Assembly (NCBI GenBank): GCA_030587435.1 | Contig: JAUQZC010000020.1 | Location: forward strand, 1-50,031 | Direction: 5' to 3' | From: Candidatus Baldrarchaeota archaeon | Lineage (GTDB): Archaea; Asgardarchaeota; Baldrarchaeia; Baldrarchaeales; DXJG01 | Length of the DNA: 50,031 nucleotides | Shown: piece by piece, positions 32,275-40,141 of the stretch | How the letters are laid out: each line of letters opens with the position of its first letter | How positions within the stretch are numbered: the first letter of the stretch is position 1 | The notes under the pieces: generated by a model | What the model was told of the DNA's origin: nothing | Seen by the model: only the letters and a program-made list of their open reading frames with translations | Databases searched by the model: none | Program-made: the position numbers and the translations under genes

Positions 32275-33321
32275 TTATAATATCCTCACAGAGGAAGCTT
32301 TAAATATTAGAGAAACCTTGCAACCGACGTCAATTTTCATTTCTAAAAAGGATTTTCGAGTTACATATACAGTAAACGGAACACCATCAACATCTACCCT
32401 TAACTTCACAATATACGTCTCTGGAACGATTTCGGTAATTCTTCCTTTTATTACGTTTCGCGCACTGGTGTCTACTGGCTTTAAGGACAAAACTATTTCC
32501 TCTGGTCTAATAGCAGCAATCACTTCACCCTCAGCGGGCTCACTCGCCACTATCTCAACACTTCCTATATCTACAACTGTAATATCCCCTTCCCTCCTCG
32601 CTTTCCCTTTAAATATGTTCTCAAACCCCACAAACTCGGCGACAAAAGCATTTCTAGGAGATGTGAATATTTTCTCTGGAGAACCTATTTCCAAAATCAC
32701 ACCCTTATTTATAACGGCAATTTTGTCCGCAAGAGAATATGCTTCCATTTGATCATGAGTAACGTGAACAAACGGTATCCTCAAAACCTTATGCAATCTT
32801 TTTAACTCATCACGTAACTTCCTTCTTAGCGGCGCGTCAAGAGCACTTAACGGCTCATCCAACAGTAAAACCTTTGGATTAACAGCTAGAGCTCTAGCTA
32901 AGGCAACCCGCTGCTTCTCCCCTCCACTTAATGTACTTGGATATCTGTGAGCTAATTGTTCCACCTTCAAGAGTTCCAAAAGCTCTTTAACCCTTTTCCT
33001 TCTTTCGTTGAGAGGAACTTTTCTTACCTCTAATCCAAACTCTACATTCTCCCAAACAGTCATATGTGGAAACAACGCATATTCTTGAAATACCATTCCA
33101 ACAGATCTCTCTTCAGGCGGGAAAAAGGTAACATCTTTACCATCAATAATTATTTCCCCCTTATCTAAAACATGTAGACCCGCTATACATTCAAGTAAAA
33201 GAGTTTTCCCTGCTCCAGAAGGCCCAAGTAACACAAAATATTCACCACTCTCCACTTCAAAGCTTATACCCTGCAACTCAAATTCCTTCCACCTCTTCCA
33301 TAAATCTATAACCTCTAGCAT
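32275..33321 (-). CDS. wtpC: Tungstate/molybdate ABC transporter ATP-binding protein
   Basis: This 348-residue ABC ATPase has Walker A GPSGAGKT at residues 33-40, the signature LSGGEKQR near residue 135, Walker B VLLLDEPLSALD, and a switch His in FVHVTHDQMEA. A C-terminal regulatory domain of about 110 residues (ending KVSLIFKASSVRIL) resembles the MOP/TOBE fold that senses oxyanions in ModC and WtpC. It energises import of tungstate or molybdate with the permease and binding protein in the same operon. It starts three bases after the permease stop. Confidence 0.92.
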   Translation of the reverse strand: MLEVIDLWKRWKEFELQGISFEVESGEYFVLLGPSGAGKTLLLECIAGLHVLDKGEIIIDGKDVTFFPPEERSVGMVFQEYALFPHMTVWENVEFGLEVRKVPLNERRKRVKELLELLKVEQLAHRYPSTLSGGEKQRVALARALAVNPKVLLLDEPLSALDAPLRRKLRDELKRLHKVLRIPFVHVTHDQMEAYSLADKIAVINKGVILEIGSPEKIFTSPRNAFVAEFVGFENIFKGKARREGDITVVDIGSVEIVASEPAEGEVIAAIRPEEIVLSLKPVDTSARNVIKGRITEIVPETYIVKLRVDVDGVPFTVYVTRKSFLEMKIDVGCKVSLIFKASSVRIL

Positions 33322-33324
33322 AGT

Positions 33325-34107
33325 TTAACGCTCCCTTTGAAGAACTTTCAAACACGCAAAAATTGCAAACGTTAACATCATGAGCCACGCGGCAATTGGC
33401 CGAGATGCAGACAGCCCTTCACTCATAAATTTAACAAATATTAGAACCGGCGCCGTGTAAGGATAATAAGCGAGAATTATTACCGCTCCGAATTCCGATA
33501 CGGCCCTTGCCCAACATAGAATCGCACCTGTAAGCATACCACGTTCAGCCAATGGCAGATCTACTTTTACAAAAACTTTGAATGGCGATGCACCAAGTGT
33601 TCTTGCAGCTTTTTCCAAACTTGGATCTATATCTGCGAAAACCTCTTTTACCGTCTTTATATATAGAGGTGCGCTAACAAAAGTTTGTGCTGCAACTATG
33701 CCAAAGATCGTATCGAGAAAGTAGACACCTAACTCTGATAAAGGTCTTCCAATGAACGTGTTTGGTGCGAGTATTGTTAGAAGTGCAATTCCAGCAACTG
33801 TGTGAGGTATTAGCACTGGTAGGTCTATTAGTGAGTCAACAAACGACTTTTCGCGGAATTCTTTCTTTGCAAGAAGATATGCCAATGGAGTTCCTAACAC
33901 TATAGTAATAATTGTTGTAATTGTCGCGGAGAGAAAACTCATGAATATAGATGCTTGCACCTCCTTATCCATTATTGTCTTTACAAGAACGTCGATTGGA
34001 TTTTGAATAATTACATTTACTATGGGAAGTAGGAAAAATAAGAAAATCATTGCAGAAAAAAGCATAAATCCTAGAGTAAGCCATTCAATTTGTCTTCCCT
34101 TTACCAT
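33325..34107 (-). CDS. wtpB: Tungstate/molybdate ABC transporter permease
   Basis: This 260-residue permease has about six membrane helices starting at LTLGFMLFSAMIFLFFLLP. The EAA loop LEKAARTLGASPFKVFVKVDLPLAERGMLTG at about residues 160-190 contacts the ATPase. The ATG chosen overlaps the binding-protein stop (TAATG) and has GGGAG in front. The slightly longer version starting at 34119 is less likely. It forms the membrane channel of WtpABC. The sequence matches ModB/WtpB-type permeases; tungstate rather than molybdate is favoured by the binding protein type. Confidence 0.9.
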   Translation of the reverse strand: MVKGRQIEWLTLGFMLFSAMIFLFFLLPIVNVIIQNPIDVLVKTIMDKEVQASIFMSFLSATITTIITIVLGTPLAYLLAKKEFREKSFVDSLIDLPVLIPHTVAGIALLTILAPNTFIGRPLSELGVYFLDTIFGIVAAQTFVSAPLYIKTVKEVFADIDPSLEKAARTLGASPFKVFVKVDLPLAERGMLTGAILCWARAVSEFGAVIILAYYPYTAPVLIFVKFMSEGLSASRPIAAWLMMLTFAIFACLKVLQRER

Positions 34108-35084
34108 TACTTCTCCCACTGTTGAAGTCTAGAACCTATTTCTGGGTCATTTCTTAACTCCGTGGGGATACTTGTAATGTTGTTAGTTAAATAGGTATCG
34201 AGAGGTTCCAAGTAGCGATCAACAAATATCTGCCGACCTCTTTCTCCCAGCATCAACTTTATGAATTCTATTGCAAGATCCCGGTGTTTACATGTACTTG
34301 GTATTGTTACTCCGTAAAGTATTGGTTCTCCAACTTTAACAGTTCCACCACTTAAAGTTACATTTACTGTAACATAGTAATCAGCGCACTTCCAGTCACC
34401 TAAACTTATGTTCGGTGGAAGTTGAACGTATCTAAGGTTGTGTTGTTTCGCAACGAATAAGTATTCAAATGCGTAGTCTAATTCTCCAGCCTCCAATAGT
34501 CCTATTAATTCAACTGACTTCGGTCTTATGATCTTGTTTTCACTTGAATTCAACTTATCAAAAAGCCCTGGGACGTTGTAATATTTCTCTGCTAACTTCA
34601 TGACAATTACTGCTCTGTACCCACATGGATCCAGGTTAGGATCTGAATGACCGAACTTCACACCGTTCCTTAGAAGTATCTCATACCAATTGGTCGCATT
34701 TATTTCATCTGCATACTTACTACTGTTTGTGAAAGCAATGCATATTTCATTGCTGGCAAACGCTATATACCATGTTGCCATGTTCTTTGGAAACAGCAAT
34801 TCCTCTATAACTCCGTAGTCTGCAACCGCTAAAACATCGCATTCCTCCTTCAACTCTGCAACTTGCATTGCTGCTTGTCGGCTACCATAAGCTTTTAGAA
34901 TAACGTCAACATTTGGGTGCTCGCTTTCAAATACCTCTTCAAATTCTTCCATGTGGACGGTTAAACTACCTGCATGGAGTACTGTAAACCTGATTTTTCG
35001 AATTTGGAAGTAATAGATGGATATACCGACGCCTATCACCAAGATCGCTATCATAATAACAGTGAAAAGAGTCATGCGTTTCAC
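34107..35084 (-). CDS. wtpA: Tungstate/molybdate-binding protein, membrane anchored
   Basis: This 325-residue extracellular solute-binding protein has an N-terminal hydrophobic anchor (about residues 4-28) without a lipobox Cys. The binding domain starts FTVLHAGSLTVHMEEFEEVFESEHPNVDV, the WtpA/ModA opening. Later motifs are KFGHSDPNLDPCGYRAV at about residues 143-159 and ELDYAFEYLFVAKQH. WtpA binds tungstate with very high affinity through octahedral coordination involving Asp and Glu side chains. It is the first gene of the operon, with the operator candidate at 35093-35120. Confidence 0.9.
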   Translation of the reverse strand: MKRMTLFTVIMIAILVIGVGISIYYFQIRKIRFTVLHAGSLTVHMEEFEEVFESEHPNVDVILKAYGSRQAAMQVAELKEECDVLAVADYGVIEELLFPKNMATWYIAFASNEICIAFTNSSKYADEINATNWYEILLRNGVKFGHSDPNLDPCGYRAVIVMKLAEKYYNVPGLFDKLNSSENKIIRPKSVELIGLLEAGELDYAFEYLFVAKQHNLRYVQLPPNISLGDWKCADYYVTVNVTLSGGTVKVGEPILYGVTIPSTCKHRDLAIEFIKLMLGERGRQIFVDRYLEPLDTYLTNNITSIPTELRNDPEIGSRLQQWEK

Positions 35085-35092
35085 TTCACTTC

Positions 35093-35120
35093 ACCGATAG
35101 GCATCATTAAACATATCGGT
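35093..35120. promoter_or_regulatory. Operator candidate of the tungstate transporter operon
   Basis: ACCGATA, a 14-base spacer, then TATCGGT form a perfect 7-base inverted repeat. On the minus strand the TATA box AATTTAAATA lies immediately upstream at about 35121-35131, so the palindrome covers the expected transcription start. A further half-site ACCGATAGCATC occurs at 35227-35238. A tungstate- or molybdate-responsive repressor is the obvious candidate, but no such gene is in the window. Confidence 0.65.
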
Positions 35121-35451
35121 ATTTAAATTTTTACATCGACAGCAAAACGATTATCCTGAGAAGACGGAACATTCGCTGCAAATACTCATCCATCTAACTC
35201 TATTACAATATTATCGACTCGAAATTACCGATAGCATCCAACAGTCCTATACTTTTACTGCAATCCACAAGAATTCATTGTTAACCAATTACTCCATTTT
35301 TATGAAGAAATTTTTCATACATACAACAGAAAACCGTGGTCTCAAGGCTAGAATTAAAAACAACAATGTTAGGATAAAACAAAATAACTGGAGAAATTTC
35401 ATACTATCATCTTTTTACGTCCCATCATTAGTTTCAAAAAAATTTGTAGGG
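35121..35451. other. Intergenic region between wtpA and the hydroxyacyl-CoA dehydrogenase gene
   Basis: About 330 bases. Beyond the wtp TATA box and the half-site at 35227 nothing else is convincing. A plus-strand open frame starting at 35278 runs into the antisense of the dehydrogenase and shows no family features. Confidence 0.5.
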
Positions 35452-36348
35452 TTATTTTTCTCGTGGTATTTTAAAGTATTCGTAGAATCCTCCTCTGCTT
35501 CCAGGTTTTTGCTTAGGATGTCCGAGGAAACCAGCAGTTACAAGCTTCTTCAGGAGTAATGGTGGCTTATACGCTGGGTTTCCAGTTTCATTGTATATGT
35601 AATCCAATATGTGGAATGTTGTGTCTAAACCTATGAAGTCCATGAGTTCAAAGGGCCCCATAGGCCAGTTAAAACCAAGCTTAACCATGTCATCAATTTC
35701 CTTAACACCTGCAACTCCTTCCTCAAGAAGGCGGACAGCTTCAGCCAAATAATACGCGAGGAATCTTGTCGTAAAGAATCCAGGTCCATCTTTTGCCTTA
35801 ATAGGTATTTTTCCAAGTTTCTTTGAAAGCTCTACGATTAAGTTATAGGTTTCCTCCGAAGTTAAAACTCCTGGAATAACTTCGATCAGTTTCATTACTG
35901 GTGCTGGGTTAAACCAGTGCATTCCTATGAATTTGTCTGGACGTTTTGTAGCTGAAGCCAATTCTGTGATCATTAGCGAGGACGTGTTAGAGGCAAATAT
36001 GGTGTGTTCAGGGCAAATCTCATCGATTTCTTTGAAGATTTTCTTTTTAAGATCCATGATTTCTGGAACTGCTTCTATAACTATATCAGCATCTTTTACA
36101 GCTTCCTTCAGATCAGTTGTCCCCTTAATTCTTGATAGTGCTGCTTCTGCTTCTTCTTTACTGATTTTACCCTTTTCAACAGCTCTATTCAAACTCTTCT
36201 TTATTCTCTCATAGGCTCGTTTAACAAGTTCTTCTGAAATATCTCTAAACGTAACTTCGTAGCCTGCTCTTGCACATACCTCAGCTATGCCAGTGCCCAT
36301 TATACCTGCTCCAAGAATAGCTATCTTCCTAACATCTTCAAGCTTCAT
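35452..36348 (-). CDS. 3-hydroxyacyl-CoA (3-hydroxybutyryl-CoA) dehydrogenase
   Basis: This 298-residue protein has the NAD-binding GAGIMGTGIAEVCARAGYEV at about residues 13-32 and VIEAVPEIMDLKKKIF. The catalytic stretch is SNTSSLMITELASATKRPDKFIGMHWFNPAPVMKLIEV, with the catalytic His in GMHWFNP and the Glu in LIEV. The helical C-terminal domain ends with HPKQKPGSRGGFYEY. It oxidises 3-hydroxyacyl-CoA with NAD in beta-oxidation or the reverse. The ATG is preceded by GGGAGGG. With the MaoC hydratase and the ADP-forming synthetase elsewhere in the window it suggests acyl-CoA metabolism. Confidence 0.94.
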   Translation of the reverse strand: MKLEDVRKIAILGAGIMGTGIAEVCARAGYEVTFRDISEELVKRAYERIKKSLNRAVEKGKISKEEAEAALSRIKGTTDLKEAVKDADIVIEAVPEIMDLKKKIFKEIDEICPEHTIFASNTSSLMITELASATKRPDKFIGMHWFNPAPVMKLIEVIPGVLTSEETYNLIVELSKKLGKIPIKAKDGPGFFTTRFLAYYLAEAVRLLEEGVAGVKEIDDMVKLGFNWPMGPFELMDFIGLDTTFHILDYIYNETGNPAYKPPLLLKKLVTAGFLGHPKQKPGSRGGFYEYFKIPREK

Positions 36349-36531
36349 ACGAAACCCTCCCAGAACTTACAAGTTAAACATAAGTTAGACTTGCAGATAT
36401 AAATAAATTAGTATTGCGTTTATTCAAAATTTCGATGTCAGTTCCACTATGTGTGAATGCTTCCGTTTAAAGTTGCCTGCAAAGTAGCGAAAATACAGCA
36501 AAGAAGCTTAAAATGCAAAACGCCGAATAAC

Positions 36532-36933
36532 TCACTCTATTAGAGGTATTCTTTTTAAATCTGGGACTTTATCGAATGCTTTATCGTCAGAAACAATAGT
36601 TCTATCTACTTTTAATGAAGAGGCAGCAATCAAACTATCAAAGAACGTCAGACCGTAGTTTTTGGATATTTCCACATGTAGGATTAGCAAATCACTATCT
36701 ATGGTTTTAATCTCTCTAACACCATACTTTTTAAATATCTCGTTGATGCTAAGAAGAGCATCCATAATTTCTTCATCGGTTCTACCTCGAGACCTGAGTA
36801 CGATTTCAAATTCGAATAAAGCAGTATCTGAAACAAATAGGTTTTTAGAAGTTTTTAGGAGATTAATCGCAAGACTATGCTTAGGATCTTTCGGACTTAA
36901 TGCAAATATTATTTCCGTGTCAACCACGGGCAT
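36532..36933 (-). CDS. PIN domain toxin (VapC-like)
   Basis: This 133-residue protein begins PVVDTEIIFALSPKDPKH with the first PIN Asp. It has SDTALFEFEIVLRSRGR with the conserved Glu at about residue 41, and YGLTFFDSLIAASSLKVDRTIVSDDKAF with the last acidic residues near residues 98-117. It is a putative RNase toxin. It overlaps the AbrB-type antitoxin gene by 14 bases, the antitoxin being first in the operon. This is the second PIN-based module in the window and uses a different antitoxin fold from the pair at 11.2 kb. Confidence 0.85.
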   Translation of the reverse strand: MPVVDTEIIFALSPKDPKHSLAINLLKTSKNLFVSDTALFEFEIVLRSRGRTDEEIMDALLSINEIFKKYGVREIKTIDSDLLILHVEISKNYGLTFFDSLIAASSLKVDRTIVSDDKAFDKVPDLKRIPLIE

Positions 36934-37162
36934 GTTTAATCAACCACTTATACGCCTTTTCTTCGTCTACTTCTTCTTTATAAGGCTCTCGTATAACTTT
37001 TTCCAATACTTTAAATGGATTCTCAATTATAGGTTCCAATATTATACGATGCCCCTCAACACGAATCCTCACTTTTTGTCCCTTTTTTAACCTTAAGCGC
37101 TCACGTACTTGCTCAGGAACAATTATTGTAAAATTTTCTCCTATACTCACAACCTCGTCCAT
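36920..37162 (-). CDS. AbrB/SpoVT-type antitoxin
   Basis: This 80-residue protein has the swapped-hairpin DNA-binding motif VSIGENFTIIVPEQVRERLRLKKGQKVRIRVEGHRIILEPI at about residues 5-45. A helical C-terminal tail (VIREPYKEEVDEEKAYKWLIKH) should bind the PIN toxin. It is the first gene of the toxin-antitoxin operon. Its promoter contains two direct copies of TGAAAGTGG (minus strand) 22 bases apart and downstream of the TATA box, which may be its own binding sites. Confidence 0.82.
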   Translation of the reverse strand: MDEVVSIGENFTIIVPEQVRERLRLKKGQKVRIRVEGHRIILEPIIENPFKVLEKVIREPYKEEVDEEKAYKWLIKHARG

Positions 37163-37174
37163 AATTCTTAACCC

Positions 37175-37205
37175 CCACTTTCATATACATATCAAGCCAC
37201 TTTCA
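37175..37205. promoter_or_regulatory. Direct repeat in the AbrB-PIN promoter
   Basis: CCACTTTCA occurs at 37175-37183 and 37197-37205, a spacing of 22 bases or about two helical turns. The minus-strand TATA box (CTTATAAAG) lies just upstream of the promoter-distal copy. Autoregulation by the AbrB-type antitoxin is a plausible use. Confidence 0.5.
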
Positions 37206-37325
37206 CCTTTATAAGCTTCCTCCACTCTAGTTTTTGTGAACTATAATATCAGACTTAACAACTAGAAGTAAAAGAAAATTGTAAACAAATAGTAAGAGGG
37301 TAGAAATTTGAAGTGCTCAATCTAC

Positions 37326-37360
37326 ATGCCTAGTGAAGCAGTTTCAATTTTTATAGGCAT
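37326..37360. repeat. Hairpin at the 3' end of the TnpB-like gene, possible element end
   Basis: ATGCCTA at 37326-37332 and TAGGCAT at 37354-37360 form a perfect 7-base inverted repeat with a 21-base loop. The repeat includes the stop region of the TnpB-like gene. The related 9-mer CAATGCCTA occurs in inverted orientation at 37354-37362 and 38709-38717. These could be the two ends of an IS200/IS605-type element of about 1.4 kb. It could also act as a terminator. Confidence 0.45.
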
Positions 37361-38376
37361 TGGTAGGCATTCATAGGTTTTAAGAATCTTATTGCTAAGA
37401 GATATGCTGATGTTGTATGAATGTCTAAACCGAGCTTTCTAGCCAAGGGTATAGCGTCTACTGACGTGTACGCTGGGTTTATGAAGTGAATTTTACCACG
37501 GTATCTCGGAATGAGAGTCTTCAGATGATTAATGTACTCTCTTAATGCGAATTTTGAAACTTTTCTATTAGCTTTCTTAGATTTACTCTTTCTCTTAGGT
37601 CTGCCAAGTTCTTCAACAACGTAATGCGTTACCCCGTGATGATATGCGTAGTCAACCAACTTACTTAAAGCTTTCAAGCGTAAATCCCTTGCTTTCTCCT
37701 TTGAAAAACCATGTGAAGTTACCTCAGGGAAATGCTCGTTTCTAACATCCAAGATTTCCCCCTTTTTATTTACTATAACCATGTTTATTCTATCAGAATT
37801 AAAGTCGAAGGACGCTATATGCTCGATGGGTTTTATGTTTTTTGAATCTTTGCTTAAATGTTTTACATAGAGTTCTAGAGGAACGTTTACATGTAATTCA
37901 ACCTTTTTCTCTTTTAGATATACTCCAGCCCCATAAGGAATTTCAGAGTTAATTAGCTCTCTTATTATTGGGATGTATTTTCTGCCGAACTTCACCCTAG
38001 CAATAATCCATTTATGTTTCCCAGTTGCAGAAGGTATTTTTATCTTGACTTTATCCGTTGATTCAAACCTAATGTTTCTATTTCCTTTTTCATTTCCTTT
38101 CCCTACAGAGAATAACTGTGGTTTCTTTAGCTTCAAATATGGTTGGTTAAGATACATCTTTGCTCTTTGCAATGCCGAGTAAGAGTAATGAGCATTATTA
38201 AGTATGCGAGAAGTTAAGAGCTTAATTATCTCATTATATGATACTTTTTTCCTCATTAATGTGTGAGCATACTCTACGGAATCTTTAAAGTTTCTCATGA
38301 GTAAAAGGAGCCACGCTCTATCGACTGGAGAATCCACTATGAGTCTACCTTTAATCGTAGGTTTCACTTCTTCCAT
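37351..38376 (-). CDS. TnpB-like RuvC nuclease lacking the zinc finger
   Basis: This 341-residue protein has a RuvC-like core. The first Asp is in HIASFDFNSDRINMVIV (Asp191), the Glu in HYVVEELGRPKRK (about 255-256), and the last Asp is probably Asp318 in KLGLDIHTTSAYLLAIR. The arginine/lysine-rich stretch KRKSKSKKANRKVSKFALREY follows motif II as in TnpB. The four-cysteine zinc finger normally found before motif III is missing (INPAYTSVDAIPLARKLG). TnpB proteins are RNA-guided DNA nucleases of IS200/IS605 elements. No TnpA transposase is nearby. Its gene overlaps a 51-residue AbrB gene by 13 bases, and a GC-rich RNA candidate is divergent from the pair. Confidence 0.8.
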   Translation of the reverse strand: MEEVKPTIKGRLIVDSPVDRAWLLLLMRNFKDSVEYAHTLMRKKVSYNEIIKLLTSRILNNAHYSYSALQRAKMYLNQPYLKLKKPQLFSVGKGNEKGNRNIRFESTDKVKIKIPSATGKHKWIIARVKFGRKYIPIIRELINSEIPYGAGVYLKEKKVELHVNVPLELYVKHLSKDSKNIKPIEHIASFDFNSDRINMVIVNKKGEILDVRNEHFPEVTSHGFSKEKARDLRLKALSKLVDYAYHHGVTHYVVEELGRPKRKSKSKKANRKVSKFALREYINHLKTLIPRYRGKIHFINPAYTSVDAIPLARKLGLDIHTTSAYLLAIRFLKPMNAYQCL

Positions 38377-38519
38377 CTTTCAATAACCAACCTATCGTTT
38401 TTAGAGTCATAGTAGATGATGAGTTTATCTTTCGGTTTTAAATTCCATTTTTCAGCTATCTCCTTAGGTATTGTAACCTTCATCTTCGGTAATACTCTAT
38501 ACACTCCTATTAATTCCAT
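38364..38519 (-). CDS. Short AbrB/SpoVT-type DNA-binding protein coupled to the TnpB-like gene
   Basis: This 51-residue protein reads MELIGVYRVLPKMKVTIPKEIA and then WNLKPKDKLIIYYDSKNDRLVIERWKK. This is the complete AbrB swapped-hairpin fold: strand, VTIPKEIAEKW helix, strand pair. The ATG has GGTGGTG in front and a TATA box (TTTATAAG) about 30 bases upstream. The gene ends inside the TnpB-like gene (overlap 13 bases), so they form one operon. It may repress its own promoter and that of the divergent RNA. AbrB proteins usually serve as antitoxins or repressors. Confidence 0.72.
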   Translation of the reverse strand: MELIGVYRVLPKMKVTIPKEIAEKWNLKPKDKLIIYYDSKNDRLVIERWKK

Positions 38520-38549
38520 AGCACCACCAGAAATACTTATATACTACTA

Positions 38550-38560
38550 AACTTATAAAT
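38550..38560. promoter_or_regulatory. Shared, nearly symmetric TATA region of a divergent promoter
   Basis: AACTTATAAAT contains the self-complementary TTATAA core. It can serve as TATA box for the AbrB-TnpB operon on the minus strand and for the GC-rich RNA candidate on the plus strand, whose start would fall near 38578-38585. Confidence 0.45.
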
Positions 38561-38577
38561 ATATTGAATTAACGACC

Positions 38578-38735
38578 TCGATGAAGAAGGCGAGAGGGAT
38601 GAGCACTAGATGAATTCAAGTTCGATGATGGGAGTCAAGATTAATGACTGGCTCCCGCAGTCGGGCTTGGAGGATAAACATGGGCGATGAATACCTACGT
38701 AGGTCTATCAATGCCTACGTAAGTAGGAACCCTAG
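38578..38735 (+). ncRNA. Candidate structured RNA divergent from the TnpB-like operon (omega-RNA-like)
   Basis: This segment is much richer in G+C than the surrounding intergenic DNA and contains several possible stems. These are CTCG/CGAG (38577-38594), GGGAG/CTCCC (38630-38656), CCCG-CAGT-CGGG (38654-38665), the 12-base palindrome ACCTACGTAGGT (38693-38704), and CCTAC-GTAA-GTAGG (38714-38727) followed by AACCC. It has no open frame with family features. A promoter TATA sits at the right distance upstream. A terminal hairpin followed by GAACCC resembles the 3' ends of TnpB guide RNAs, but the orientation is opposite to the TnpB-like gene. It may be a detached guide RNA, a remnant of a second element, or the left end of this one. 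Confidence 0.5.
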
Positions 38736-38970
38736 CATATTCGTATAGAAACGTTATTACCGATAGGTGAGTTCCATCAGTTGGAACAATCTCGCTATGT
38801 CCTCCAATTTCATCTATGAACCCCTTTGTGATTTCAGCTGTCTCTATTATACCAGTTTCATCAGCAGAAATAGAAGGCTGTCTTGAATATTCTCTAATCC
38901 TCTCTAAATGTTCGTCAAAATGTCCATCTACATGTTTATAGAGTTTTCTAAAGCCAAATATATTTGCCTT
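38695..38970 (-). pseudogene. N-terminal fragment of an M20 family metallopeptidase
   Basis: An open frame without start codon encodes about 90 residues. The first 65 (LYKHVDGHFDEHLERIREY, then SRQPSISADETGIIETAEITK and IDEIGGHSEIVPTDG) match the N-terminal region of ArgE/DapE/CNDP-type M20 peptidases. After TDG (about 38770) similarity ends, and the metal-binding HxD region never appears. The rest of the gene is not found elsewhere in the window. The break lies about 35 bases from the end of the RNA candidate, so a mobile element may have truncated the gene. No ATG, GTG or TTG precedes the conserved part in frame. Confidence 0.65.
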
Positions 38971-39031
38971 TTAACTGTAATTGTATAAACTTAAACATTG
39001 ATTGTAGAAACTTTACTTACGTATTCAGCTT

Positions 39032-40141
39032 TTAACGTTTTGCCTTATTTGACCTTATTTTATAAATGACTTTCACCGTAGCAGCCAATATTAAAACTGC
39101 GCCGCTTGCAATTATTATAAATAGGCAGCAAGTTGCAATGATGAAACATAAAATAGGTGTAAAGCAAAAAAACATGGAAAGTAGATAGAACAAGCCGTAT
39201 AAAAGGTATATATCTCCAGTTGAAAATATCTCTCCTCTTTTGAAGAAAACATTGTCAAAATCTTTCCTCTCGCTGTTTAACGGTCCTGAAAAATATAATA
39301 GCAACCCGACGAAAACATAGAGCATTAAAGTTATTAATTGAGTGATAAGAGCTGGAATACGCTCTGGCAAAATAAACATGTAAGAAAAAACGTAAAGAGA
39401 AACAAGATAAATAGCTACAAAGGTAAATCCTAATCGTTTCAGCACAAGTGAGCAAATTGAAAAACAACTTTTAGCGACAACAGTACAAAGCTTGTGAAGA
39501 ATAAATATTATGAGTAAACTGCCGAGAATGGTTGCACTTACCATGAAGATATTAAAATTAAAGTTAATCGTTGAAATCGATGCGCCAAATATCGTTATGA
39601 AAACTGCAATCATCAAGTTACGCTTACTGCGCCTTATTAAACTCATATGCGAACATAGAATTTGTTTTTCTAAACTTTTAAATTGATTAGAAAATGGGAA
39701 AGAAAAAACTTCAAAAACTACTATTGGAGCTATGAACGACATTATTGGATGCCAGAAAAAGGTTACCAAAAACAGTTCACCCACGGCAAAACCTAGAAAC
39801 CTACTAATCAAGGGAGGTTGTCCATTAAATGAACTCCAAATAACCTTTGTTATCCAAGACTCGTAAAGACCGAAAATGCAGCCCCACAAATATAACTGCC
39901 ATGGTCTATATCTTTTGGTTTTCACAGCAAGTGTAAACAATAGCAAAAAATGGCTCCAATAAAGAGGGAATGTAACCAGTAGAGACCACAGATTGATGAA
40001 CCAGAGGAGGGAAGCGCCAGAATAGACCTCGGCAAAAACCATCGAAAGAACACCAATAAGTAAGAGAACGACAAAGCGGCTCCCAAAAGTACGTGAACAA
40101 TTTTTAAGAGAAACATCTTCAACTGGTTTCATAAAAGTCAT
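39032..40141 (-). CDS. Polytopic membrane protein, unknown family
   Basis: This 369-residue protein has roughly ten hydrophobic segments, beginning FVVLLLIGVLSMVFAEVY at about residue 23 and ending with two long helices rich in Ile, Leu, Phe and Cys. Between them are charged loops such as KSLEKQILCSHMSLIRRSKRN. No transporter or enzyme motif is visible. The ATG at 40141 or Met4 may start translation. There is no obvious operon partner. It is isolated between the accessory island and the acyl-CoA synthetase gene. Confidence 0.6.
   Translation of the reverse strand: MTFMKPVEDVSLKNCSRTFGSRFVVLLLIGVLSMVFAEVYSGASLLWFINLWSLLVTFPLYWSHFLLLFTLAVKTKRYRPWQLYLWGCIFGLYESWITKVIWSSFNGQPPLISRFLGFAVGELFLVTFFWHPIMSFIAPIVVFEVFSFPFSNQFKSLEKQILCSHMSLIRRSKRNLMIAVFITIFGASISTINFNFNIFMVSATILGSLLIIFILHKLCTVVAKSCFSICSLVLKRLGFTFVAIYLVSLYVFSYMFILPERIPALITQLITLMLYVFVGLLLYFSGPLNSERKDFDNVFFKRGEIFSTGDIYLLYGLFYLLSMFFCFTPILCFIIATCCLFIIIASGAVLILAATVKVIYKIRSNKAKR

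Noticed and set aside
38578..38735. tRNA gene in the GC-rich segment
   Set aside because: No acceptor-stem pairing, no T-loop sequence GGTTCRA and no cloverleaf could be found.
38759..38767. ACCGATAGG, identical to part of the wtp operator
   Set aside because: It is a single half-site inside the M20 peptidase fragment with no partner half and no promoter nearby.
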